From an uncultured Eubacteriales bacterium (GTDB lineage Bacteria > Bacillota > Clostridia > Oscillospirales > Acutalibacteraceae), in the NCBI GenBank assembly GCA_934465125.1, contig CAKSKO010000087.1, positions 1-5,737 of the forward strand: a stretch of DNA of 5,737 nucleotides, written 5' to 3'. Below are positions 1 to 5,732 of this stretch, piece by piece. How positions within the stretch are numbered: position 1 is the stretch's first letter; each line of letters starts with the position of its first letter. The translations under genes and the position numbers were made by a program. Under the pieces are notes generated by a model. That model was not told the origin of the DNA. It ran no database searches and worked only from the letters and a program-made list of their open reading frames with translations.

Positions 1-698
1 TGATTTCCTAGTAATAACAACACTATATTTAGTTATGCGGTGATTCAAAATAATCCAAAGGTACTATGCGGATTTTTTGACATCACCGCATTAATTAATA
101 CCATTTATGCTAAAACGAATTTCATCACGTATCACAGCCCTCACTTTAGTACATTTAGATTTCATCAGGAATCCGTATATACACAAAGAGCGTTCCTTGA
201 ATGCTTGATAGAAGATAAGCTGTTTTAAGTTGTTTTATCAAATACTGCAAGGAACTACTATATAATTTAAAAGGATTATTGTGAATGAAAAGTTATTGGT
301 AGTAATCTTTGTATATTGAATTTGCTTCAGGGTACGCTATGCATGCCGGATATAGAAAGTAAGATTCTATTCATAGAGGATGATAACATTGCTGTAAATT
401 ACTGATTGTATAAATTGATTGAATTTTACAGCTGGTATTATGTGCGTCTGGTCCAAATACGATGAAACCAATTATATTTGAGCGATTTGATGATAGTTTT
501 AAACTTAATGTAGATGTCTTCAAGAAGATTCTTAAAGATAGAATTCCTTTTCATATACCTGCAATTTTTTGCGTGAATTTCGCGCATGTATTTTCGATAA
601 TTACATTTCCGATTGGTGGAAAAATAAGAATCCAGATATTAAAACATCCTTTGAGTATAGAAATGTATCACATTAAAATAAAAAAGCTTTCTGTCTGA
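1..698 (+). pseudogene. LD-carboxypeptidase (peptidase S66, LdcA/MccF family) relic, 5' end outside window
   Basis: Intact S66 enzymes are serine peptidases that cut an L,D or related amide bond, for example in cytoplasmic muropeptide recycling. Three blocks match the family in order. Frame 1, positions 4-225, has IQNNPKVLCGFFDITALIN and YAKTNFITYHSPHFSTF, matching the nucleophile region (family: NPKV-xxGYSDITAL, then a YGP-FSTF-like stretch). Frame 1, positions 292-402, has GSNLCILNLLQGT and SKILFIEDDN, matching the GGNL and LEDD/E region with the catalytic Glu at about 376. Frame 3, positions 423-647, has IFERFDDSF, AIFCVNFAHVFSIITFPIGG and IQILKH, matching the NVDFGHT-PxxTFPIGG region with the catalytic His at 585-587. 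Breaks are TGA at 1, TAA at 226, TGA at 286 and TGA at 403, plus a frame change between about 390 and 430; a linker segment near 229-290 seems shortened. The family's nucleophilic Ser is Phe (codon 76-78). The block order is clear; exact frameshift points are not. Confidence 0.85.
36..90. repeat. Near-perfect inverted repeat inside the S66 relic
   Basis: Arms at 36-56 and 70-90 are complementary over 20 base pairs, with one unpaired base on each side and a 13-nt spacer. The right arm contains the Gly-Phe-Phe-Asp codons that correspond to the family's nucleophile motif. Neither side has a U-tract, so it is not a usual terminator. It may be a chance or mutation-generated quasi-palindrome; no transposase or target-site duplication is visible. 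Confidence 0.55.
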
Positions 699-722
699 TA
701 CTAAATTAGACAGAAAGCTTTT
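682..722 (-). terminator. Intrinsic terminator of the FAD dehydrogenase gene
   Basis: A perfect 15-bp inverted repeat (arms 682-696 and 708-722) with an 11-nt loop lies about 40 bases past the stop codon of the minus-strand gene. Read on the minus strand, the stem is followed by a T-rich run (complement of 674-685), as in Rho-independent terminators. The last codons of the plus-strand S66 relic read into the left arm. The plus-strand flank has weaker U content, so the minus direction is preferred. Confidence 0.88.
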
Positions 723-763
723 ATTGTTGTTTAAACACCCGCCATATCAACGCAGTGCTTTTC

Positions 764-2173
764 TTATTTCAGTTTTGCTGCGATATCTCTTGCGGCAAGA
801 ATACCTGTAACAGACGCCTGCATCAGACCTCTTGTGATTCCCGCGCCGTCTCCGATTGCATAGAAATTTTTAACACTCGTTTCAAAGTTGCTTTTTACAG
901 AAAGTTTTGAGGAATAAAATTTTACTTCAACACCATAAAGCAGTGTGTTTTTCGAGTAAAGACCAGGGGCAACACGATCAAATGCACGAAGAGACTCTAC
1001 GATACTAGTTAGATGGCGATGCGGCAGAACGAACGACAGATCTCCGGGGACAGCTGTTTTCAGTGTTGGAATCGTTGTAGATTTTTTAAGCCTTTCAACA
1101 TCGGTTCGGCGTCCATGCAACAAATCTCCTAAACGCTGCACCATAATTCCTCCACCTGTCAGCATGTTGGAGAGCTGCGCAATATAACGGCCATATTCAA
1201 TCGGCTGGCGAAACGGTTCTGTAAATTTAGTAGAAACCAGCATCGCAAAGTTAGTGTTGTCGGTATGGCGGCTTTCGTCTGCATAGCTATGTCCATTTAC
1301 TACAGCGATTCCACCGTCGTAATGTTCTTCGCTGACAATCCCACCCGGGTTCATACAAAAGGTTCTGACGCGGTTTTCAAACGTATCAGAAAAGTAAACC
1401 AGCTTTGCTTCGTACAAGTTTTTGGTCAAAGGATCCATTACTGCGTTTGGTACCTCAACACGAACGCCGATATCCACTTCGTTGTTTGTTGTATGGATGT
1501 GATTATCGTTTGCAATACCTGTGAGCCATTTTGCGCCGCCTCGGCCGGGAGCCGCGATGACATATGGCGCGCGTACCAGCTTCTTTTCACCATCCTTACT
1601 GATTAGGAATACGCCCTCGACCTTTCCGTTTTCTACAAACAACGTCTCAGCTGAAGTATGTTCTAAAAAAGTGAAATTCTCCTGTTTGTCTAAGTAAAGA
1701 TACATATCTTTTAGTACTTCAAAGGAGTACTCTGTTCCCATATGGCGAACTGGGCAAGGAATCAATTTGATATTATGTTTGCGTGCCTCGTAGGAGACTT
1801 CTTCTGCAAATTTATTGTTTTCTCCGAACACCTGATGTGGAGCACCGAATTTTAAATATGTTTCATCGGCGTAATGAATCAAAGAACGGACTTCCTCTAC
1901 CGGAACATAATCGGTAATATTACCGCCAACCTCTTCGGAGAGCGATAGCTTTCCGTCAGAGAATGCACCGGCTCCGGCCCAACCATTCATGATATTACAG
2001 GGCTTACAATTTACACAGCGTCCGATTGTTCTGGATGGACATGCCCGCCGTTGGATGTTGCTTCCAGAGTCTACAATTAACACCTTTTTTTGGGGAGCTA
2101 GTTTGGTCATCTCTAAAGCAGAGAAAATCCCTGCTGGACCAGCTCCAACAATAATTACGTCGAAATTATACAT
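764..2173 (-). CDS. FAD-dependent dehydrogenase, COG2509 type (NAD(P)/FAD oxidoreductase)
   Basis: A 469-residue flavoprotein of the group annotated as uncharacterised FAD-dependent dehydrogenases; the substrate is unknown. The N-terminus has a Rossmann dinucleotide fold: beta strand DVIIV, then GAGPAG at residues 10-15, ending in an acidic residue in VLIVD (about residue 35). A cluster of four cysteines follows (C45, C53, C56, C59, pattern C-x7-C-x2-C-x2-C), leading into GWAGAGAFSDGKL, a signature I associate with this family. The C-terminus has the second FAD-contact motif, YAIGDGAGITRGL (from residue 438), followed by an Ala-rich helix. No signal peptide or membrane segment is seen, so it is probably cytoplasmic. 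An upstream in-frame ATG at 2188 is possible, but AGGGA lies 7 bases before the ATG at 2173, so the shorter start is chosen. It appears monocistronic: own promoter and terminator. Family confidence is high, physiological role unknown. Confidence 0.9.
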   Translation of the reverse strand: MYNFDVIIVGAGPAGIFSALEMTKLAPQKKVLIVDSGSNIQRRACPSRTIGRCVNCKPCNIMNGWAGAGAFSDGKLSLSEEVGGNITDYVPVEEVRSLIHYADETYLKFGAPHQVFGENNKFAEEVSYEARKHNIKLIPCPVRHMGTEYSFEVLKDMYLYLDKQENFTFLEHTSAETLFVENGKVEGVFLISKDGEKKLVRAPYVIAAPGRGGAKWLTGIANDNHIHTTNNEVDIGVRVEVPNAVMDPLTKNLYEAKLVYFSDTFENRVRTFCMNPGGIVSEEHYDGGIAVVNGHSYADESRHTDNTNFAMLVSTKFTEPFRQPIEYGRYIAQLSNMLTGGGIMVQRLGDLLHGRRTDVERLKKSTTIPTLKTAVPGDLSFVLPHRHLTSIVESLRAFDRVAPGLYSKNTLLYGVEVKFYSSKLSVKSNFETSVKNFYAIGDGAGITRGLMQASVTGILAARDIAAKLK

Positions 2174-2177
2174 ATTG

Positions 2178-2185
2178 CTTTCCCT
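2178..2185 (-). promoter_or_regulatory. Ribosome binding site deciding the dehydrogenase start
   Basis: On the minus strand, GAGGGA lies just 5' of the ATG at 2173, with about 7 bases of spacing. The site itself overlaps the alternative ATG at 2188, which has no comparable purine-rich site before it. This favours translation from 2173. Confidence 0.7.
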
Positions 2186-2218
2186 CATTCATTTTAAACA
2201 TTTTAGCAAAACCACATT

Positions 2219-2248
2219 AGTATACCCTTTTCTATTATGGATTGTCAA
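2219..2248 (-). promoter_or_regulatory. Sigma-A promoter for the FAD dehydrogenase gene
   Basis: On the minus strand there is a consensus -35 TTGACA (2243-2248), an 18-bp spacer and a -10 TATACT (2219-2224). The predicted start of transcription near 2212 gives a leader of about 40 bases that contains the ribosome site. The -35 is perfect and the -10 differs from TATAAT by one base; the spacer is one base longer than optimal. Confidence 0.75.
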
Positions 2249-2282
2249 TGAAACCTAGATAAAAGTTTTTGCCAGACAGTAT

Positions 2283-2336
2283 AATACTTAAATATACATA
2301 TTGTGTATTTAAATATTAATATAACAAATTGTTATA
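2283..2336. repeat. Two AT-rich palindromes between the dehydrogenase and the GerQ-like gene
   Basis: The first is an imperfect inverted repeat, arms 2283-2297 and 2303-2317, with 13 of 15 positions matching. The second is a perfect 8-bp palindrome around one central base, 2320-2336 (TATAACAA-A-TTGTTATA). They lie just after the GerQ-like stop codon and about 35-90 bases upstream of the dehydrogenase -35. They could be weak terminator stems or operator sites. Neither has a convincing U-tract on the minus strand, and the sequence is so AT-rich that chance symmetry is possible. Confidence 0.4.
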
Positions 2337-2347
2337 ATGATGCGATG

Positions 2348-3175
2348 TTATTCTGTCTCGCTTCCAAACTCGTTTTCGAAATGGATAAACTTAATATTAT
2401 TAAAGTCACATGCTAAAATTTCATGACTTTCTGTTTCATTTAACAAGATGTAATTCGACCCAACTGCAATCAATCCTCCACTTTTTTCAATTAAGGTATT
2501 CGTCCCAATTAAGAATTGAATGCGAACTGTGCGGCCAATCTGTGTCCTTAAAAAACCATTTAAGTATTGCACGCTTTTGGGGGTGAGCGGTGTAGGCTGA
2601 TTGTAAGATAAAATTGGCATAGGGGGTATTTTTGATTTAGAATGTTTTGCCATTCTTGTTTTAGGAAAATAGGAATCGGAATTTTTTGAACTTTGTTCTA
2701 AGACTCCCATATCTAACTGATAGCTACCCTTATCAAAAATTTCAAATGGGGAAAGAACTGAATTTTGATTCGCATTGTAACTGTGTTCAGATTTTTGATT
2801 GGAAGACAAAGGGGGTTCTGTTTGTGCATCGATATTAAATAGGGAATCTTGCGAAGTCAGCGAGCTCAAATCAGATTGGATAGAGGAGTCTGTAGCGTAT
2901 TGTGATGGTGGATTTTTAGGAGAATAGTTAGGGCTATGCGATGGAAAATGGGATTCTGATGATAAAATATTCTCATTTAGTGTCATATGGTCCATTCCAT
3001 AATGAGTTTTTGATTTCGGATTTCTGTTCTTATTCTGTTTTTGTTTCTGTTGATCATCATACGGGGGCGACGCAGGATCTAACAGAAAACCTTGGTCGCA
3101 TTGAGAGGTTTCGTTTTGATAAAGGGGAATACCATAAATGCTGTTAGGATCTATTGGATCATTATTGTGTTTCAT
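2348..3175 (-). CDS. Putative spore coat protein with GerQ-like C-terminal domain
   Basis: A 275-residue protein in two parts. Residues 1-200 are low-complexity and probably disordered, rich in Ser, Asn, Gln and Pro, with a Gln/Lys/Asn run at about 42-56. Residues 201-267 form a compact beta-rich domain: SVQYLNGFLRTQIGRTV, FLIGTNTL, a GGLIAVGSNYILL strand pair and an IKFIHF end. Its spacing (short helix, then about five strands) resembles spore coat protein GerQ, whose domain runs from a YxxNxLR helix to a YITFDE end. In Bacillus, GerQ is a coat protein cross-linked by transglutaminase; a similar role here is inference. No signal peptide or membrane segment is seen. Start choice is uncertain: the ATG at 3175 has GGTGG five bases upstream, while the ATG at 3187 sits only two bases after GGAG, and a GTG at 3184 has better spacing. 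Low sequence identity to GerQ makes the name provisional. Confidence 0.7.
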   Translation of the reverse strand: MKHNNDPIDPNSIYGIPLYQNETSQCDQGFLLDPASPPYDDQQKQKQNKNRNPKSKTHYGMDHMTLNENILSSESHFPSHSPNYSPKNPPSQYATDSSIQSDLSSLTSQDSLFNIDAQTEPPLSSNQKSEHSYNANQNSVLSPFEIFDKGSYQLDMGVLEQSSKNSDSYFPKTRMAKHSKSKIPPMPILSYNQPTPLTPKSVQYLNGFLRTQIGRTVRIQFLIGTNTLIEKSGGLIAVGSNYILLNETESHEILACDFNNIKFIHFENEFGSETE

Positions 3176-3191
3176 TTTTACCACCATTTCT

Positions 3192-3226
3192 CCACGCAGA
3201 AATAGGATCAGCTTCTTTTTGCGTGG
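3192..3226 (-). promoter_or_regulatory. Hairpin in the leader of the GerQ-like gene, overlapping its GGAG
   Basis: Arms 3192-3198 and 3220-3226 are perfectly complementary over 7 bp (CCACGCA/TGCGTGG), with a 21-nt loop. On the minus strand the 3' arm contains the first two bases of the GGAG just before the ATG at 3187. Folding could limit access to that ribosome site, but the stem is short and regulation is not shown. Confidence 0.4.
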
Positions 3227-3342
3227 CCAAACAGAAGCCCTTAGAAAAAATATGTTTTAGATAAGAATTGCAACAAGTTTTTTCTTGTTTTAGTAGATAT
3301 TATGAATATGATTTAATTCATCATATGGAAGAAAAGGAAAAA

Positions 3343-3370
3343 TTGACACATAAGAAGTTTTATGTGTCAA
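3343..3370 (-). terminator. Terminator-like hairpin with no clear upstream gene
   Basis: A perfect 11-bp inverted repeat (arms 3343-3353 and 3360-3370) with a 6-nt loop. Read on the minus strand it is followed by a T-rich stretch, TTTTTCCTTTTC, as in an intrinsic terminator; on the plus strand it is not. The next intact minus-strand gene to the right is psuG, more than 1.4 kb away with its own terminator. It may insulate the GerQ-like gene, be left over from a lost gene, or act as a regulatory palindrome. Confidence 0.6.
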
Positions 3371-3405
3371 ACATATATAAAAACTTATTTAAAAAAATAT
3401 ATTAA

Positions 3406-3546
3406 AATCAATATAGCGGCAGTGGATGGAAATGCTATGAAATAACGAAATATGACGAACAAAAGTGGATTTGTCAGTATGAATATAAGAAAAATTTCCG
3501 ATTGTTATATACAAGTGAAATGAAAAGGGAAAAAATTAATGTCTAG
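3406..3546 (+). pseudogene. Short Trp/Tyr-rich coding fragment, possible surface-protein relic
   Basis: Frame 1 is open from after a TAA at 3403 to a TAG at 3544 and reads like real protein: GSGWKCYEITKYDEQKW, then ICQYEYKKNFRLLYTSEM. It has no good start codon at its head. It abuts the GLUG-like relic, which continues in another frame from about 3539, so the two may be one gene split by a frameshift. I do not recognise the fragment with certainty. The call rests on codon-like composition and position, and it could be a chance open frame. Confidence 0.4.
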
Positions 3547-4180
3547 GTTCTGTTATCAAAGCAGCGGAACAATCAGTACATCCTACAGCAATACAAACCA
3601 TAAAAAGAAAGATAATTATGCTGAATTTTGCACAGTGGACAATGGCGCGATTCTGTCAAGCTTTTATCATACAGGCAAGGTGACCTGCCATAATACAGAA
3701 GGTAAAGTACCGGGGAAAATATCAGATGAATGAACAGATTTTTTCCTTGAAGAAGCTGGATGGGATCTTTCGAAAACATGGATGCATACAGATGGAGTGC
3801 CAACATTTCGAAAAAAGTATTTTCATTTATTCAACGAAGAAAAAGGTCAGTACATTAAAATTTTTTCAAAATAGGACCTTTTGCTGGAGACGACGACAAA
3901 ATTACAGTCAAACAGTTTAAATGTTGCAATGAATGCGCCTCTTAGCTTTGCTGGAAATAACACAAATATATGTGGAACTTATCCCGGTAAATTTTATACT
4001 AAAACTGCTAGAGGAGATTCAGAGTAGGGTGCAATCGCTTTGGAGTCTGCTGGCGGAGGCAGCAGACTGACAGGTTCCTCTTACTTAACGGTCGAAGGTG
4101 CACCAACAGCCAGTACGGAGGTATCAGAGGCGGCTAAGATCGGTGATGTAGCGGTAACCGCTAACAAGCAAGGAGCATAA
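3539..4180 (+). pseudogene. GLUG-motif cell-surface protein relic, C-terminal part, three in-frame stops
   Basis: A single frame stays protein-like from 3539 to a TAA at 4178 but is broken by TGA at 3731, TAG at 3872 and TAG at 4025. The first part contains two imperfect tandem units, FCYQSSGTISTSYSNT and FCTVDNGAILSSFYHT followed by GKV. This is the NG-x-I-xx-(S/C)Y-x-TG-x-V pattern of GLUG repeats in secreted adhesin or enzyme proteins. Just past the TGA, DFFLEEAGWDLSKTW and then DGVPTF match the typical end of such repeat domains, with a WD..-TW...G-P signature. The part after 3872 (LNVAMNAPLSFAGNN, then GAIALESAGGGSRLTGSSY and IGDVAVTANKQGA) is not recognised; it may be a second domain or a different fused relic. 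Intact relatives are exported surface proteins; here the N-terminus, signal peptide and most repeats are missing. Confidence 0.7.
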
Positions 4181-4323
4181 CATCAGACCAAGTGGGAAAC
4201 TTGAGATGGTTGTTCCAAACAAAGACAAATAGCGCAAAAAAGCGCGGGGTTAAAAGAAGAGAAGGTCTAATTGTCGTCCTTTCTTTTTAGAAAAAACGTT
4301 GAAAGCGCATGAGGATATTGTAG
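4181..4323. other. Intergenic stretch without a recognisable gene
   Basis: It lies between the GLUG-type relic and the next open frame. It holds a small GCGC-A6-GCGC hairpin at 4232-4245 and a purine/pyrimidine-rich imperfect hairpin around 4250-4290. A short in-frame ATG at 4309 runs straight into TAG at 4321. No promoter or RNA gene is convincing. Confidence 0.5.
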
Positions 4324-4662
4324 GTGAACGAAGAACGGAAATTATCCACAGAATGTGAAACTGGAAAAAAGGAGAGGCTGATCGTTTGCGCTGCGGTATT
4401 TGTGATCACAGAGCAAATAAACCTTGTATTTACTCCTCTGGAATTTGATCCTGGGGCAGTAGCGGGAGAATCAAATTCCCCGGAAGAACTTGGCAAAACA
4501 GGGACTGTGAGACAAGGGGAATATGTAAAAAGTGTTTCTTTAACCGAAATACTCTCTAAAGGAAAAAGCAGCGTGACGGTAAAGGTAAGAAGTTATTTGC
4601 CCGGTGATTATATTGGCTGCGGCGCGATATCCTTAGAAATAGAGATTGAGACGATAGCATAG
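4324..4662 (+). CDS. Small signal-anchored protein with beta-sandwich domain, probably shortened or degenerate
   Basis: A 112-residue open frame from a GTG. GAGG about 9 bases upstream could serve as ribosome site. A positively charged stretch (K15-R18) precedes a hydrophobic segment, about residues 19-36, interrupted by Glu30 and Gln31; it looks like a worn signal anchor. PLEFDPGAVAG follows (38-48). Residues 60-109 form a beta-rich domain: RQGEYVKSVSLTEILSKG, then SVTVKVRSYLPGDYIGCGAI and LEIEIE. This resembles the end of small Firmicutes extracellular proteins that carry an N-terminal anchor, an 'AVxG' stretch, and a domain ending in SG-xxxPG-xx-(I/V)..L-xxL-x-KG-xY and IGxxxxxIxI. Compared with my memory of that family, about 50-60 residues between 'EEL' and the 'TGTVRQGEY' strand are missing. 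In-frame TAG at 4321 follows an ATG at 4309, so the original start may also be broken. Function is unknown; surface location is inferred. Confidence 0.5.
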   Translation: MNEERKLSTECETGKKERLIVCAAVFVITEQINLVFTPLEFDPGAVAGESNSPEELGKTGTVRQGEYVKSVSLTEILSKGKSSVTVKVRSYLPGDYIGCGAISLEIEIETIA

Positions 4663-4675
4663 CAAGATCCGAAAA

Positions 4676-4701
4676 AAACTGATTTTTCTTAAAAGCAGTT
4701 T
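4676..4701 (-). terminator. Weak secondary terminator-like hairpin downstream of psuG
   Basis: A stem of 10 base pairs with one mismatch (outer AAACTG/CAGTTT) and a short loop. On the minus strand it ends in a run of T residues (complement of 4672-4678). It lies beyond the strong psuG hairpin and may be a backup stop. It is weaker and rich in A-T pairs. Confidence 0.4.
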
Positions 4702-4735
4702 GCATAAAAAAGAAGGGATTGCTTGAAAAAACTCA

Positions 4736-4794
4736 AATAAAATATAACACGCTGTGGACGAAAAAGTTCCGTCCACAGCGTGTTATATTTTATT
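4736..4794 (-). terminator. Strong intrinsic terminator of psuG, 25-bp perfect stem
   Basis: Arms 4736-4760 and 4770-4794 are perfectly complementary over 25 bp with a 9-nt loop. The stem has a G+C-rich core (GCTGTGGACG) and A-T-rich base. It starts 14 bases past the psuG stop codon and, on the minus strand, is followed by TTGAGTTTTTTC. The length and perfection are unusual for a terminator. Confidence 0.88.
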
Positions 4795-4808
4795 ATGATG
4801 AGTTCTTC

Positions 4809-5732
4809 TTATCGGCAAAGCGAAGCAGCGATCTTCGACGCTAGCGCTGCGTTATGATAAACAAGCTGGATATTTGCTTCTAAGCTGCTTCCACCCGTGA
4901 TCTTTTGAATCTTATCGAGCAGAAACGGAGTGGTTTCCTTTCCTTTAATACCGAGGTGTTCGGCCTCTTTCACAGCCTCTTCAATCGAACGGGTGATGTA
5001 GTCGTGATCCATCGCATATTGTTCTGGGATTGGATTTGTAACGAGCATCCCGCCTTTTAAGCCAATTGCCTGCTTTGCTGCGAAGGCGTCCGCGATTTCT
5101 TCTGGGGAATCCATTTTGTAATCGACCTTGAAGTTGCTGATCCTCGTATAAAATGCCGGTAGGATTTCGGTTTGATATCCGATTACAGGAACGCCTTTTG
5201 TCTCTAAATATTCCATGGTGAGTCCTAAGTCTAAGATGGATTTCGCACCCGCGCAAACTACCATCACAGGTGTCCCGGCTAATTCTTCCAAGTCGGCAGA
5301 GATATCCATCGTCGTTTCAGCTCCGCGATGTACTCCACCGATTCCACCTGTTGCAAAAACAGAGATCCCCGCTAAATTTGCGATAATCATCGTTGCGGCA
5401 ACGGTTGTTGCACCGTCTTCTTTTTTGGCGATCAGAATCGGTAAATCGCGGCGACTCGCTTTGGTTACAGATAATCCTTTTTTACCCAAATGTGTGATCT
5501 CGTCAGGGGTGAGTCCTACCTTTAATTTTCCGCCAATGATCGCGATTGTCGCTGGAACAGCACCGTTTTCACGAACAATTTTTTCAACAGATAGAGCAGT
5601 CTCCACATTTTTAGGATATGGCATTCCATGGGAGATAATTGTTGACTCTAGCGCAACAACAGGCTTCGAGGCGGCCAGTGCCTCCTTTACTTCCGATGCA
5701 ATTTCTAAAAAGTTTTTCAATTGATTCATCAT
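4809..5732 (-). CDS. psuG: Pseudouridine-5'-phosphate glycosidase
   Basis: PsuG is a metal-dependent (Mn) cytoplasmic enzyme that splits the C-C bond of pseudouridine 5'-phosphate to uracil and ribose 5-phosphate; it normally works after the kinase PsuK in pseudouridine catabolism. At 307 residues it is full length (E. coli about 312). Key residues are present with E. coli spacing shifted by two: Glu29 in VVALESTIISHGMPYP (proton donor), Lys91 in SVTKASRRDLP (substrate), Asp143 in ETTMDISADLEEL (metal) and Lys164 in VVCAGAKSILDLG (covalent imine nucleophile). The GGIGGVHRGAE loop (129-139) and the C-terminal TPFLLDKIQKITGGSSL also fit. Two ATGs stand in tandem (5732 and 5729); only five upstream bases are in the window, so ribosome site, promoter and any psuK upstream cannot be seen. 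Downstream is its own strong terminator, so it is the last gene of its transcription unit. Confidence 0.96.
   Translation of the reverse strand: MMNQLKNFLEIASEVKEALAASKPVVALESTIISHGMPYPKNVETALSVEKIVRENGAVPATIAIIGGKLKVGLTPDEITHLGKKGLSVTKASRRDLPILIAKKEDGATTVAATMIIANLAGISVFATGGIGGVHRGAETTMDISADLEELAGTPVMVVCAGAKSILDLGLTMEYLETKGVPVIGYQTEILPAFYTRISNFKVDYKMDSPEEIADAFAAKQAIGLKGGMLVTNPIPEQYAMDHDYITRSIEEAVKEAEHLGIKGKETTPFLLDKIQKITGGSSLEANIQLVYHNAALASKIAASLCR

Noticed and set aside
1265..1606. Plus-strand open frame of 113 codons inside the dehydrogenase
   Set aside because: It lies wholly within the well-supported minus-strand gene, has no family-like motifs and is an antisense shadow.
3250..3262. CATA-NNN-T box on the minus strand resembling a sporulation sigma-E/sigma-K -10 upstream of the GerQ-like gene
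   Set aside because: CATATTTT is present, but no matching -35 element (ATA or AC) stands at the right distance, and such boxes are common in AT-rich DNA.
3343..3348. TTGACA on the plus strand as a -35 box
   Set aside because: No -10-like hexamer lies 16-18 bases downstream; the bases belong to the 11-bp hairpin.
3573..3806. Minus-strand open frame of 77 codons over the GLUG relic
   Set aside because: No ribosome site or recognisable motif; the plus strand carries the recognisable GLUG-type sequence. It does not explain the hairpin at 3343-3370 convincingly.
3726..3920. Plus-strand open frame of 64 codons starting at an ATG at 3726
   Set aside because: It is out of frame with the GLUG-type C-terminus, which reads through the same DNA in the frame of 3539; its Lys/Phe-rich product looks like a shadow.
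4981..5256. Second minus-strand open frame inside psuG
   Set aside because: It is an out-of-frame overlap of psuG with an Arg-rich product and no motif.
5215..5724. Plus-strand open frame of 169 codons across psuG
   Set aside because: It is the antisense of psuG, whose catalytic residues are all in place; its Ala/Ser/Pro-rich product reflects the complementary codons.
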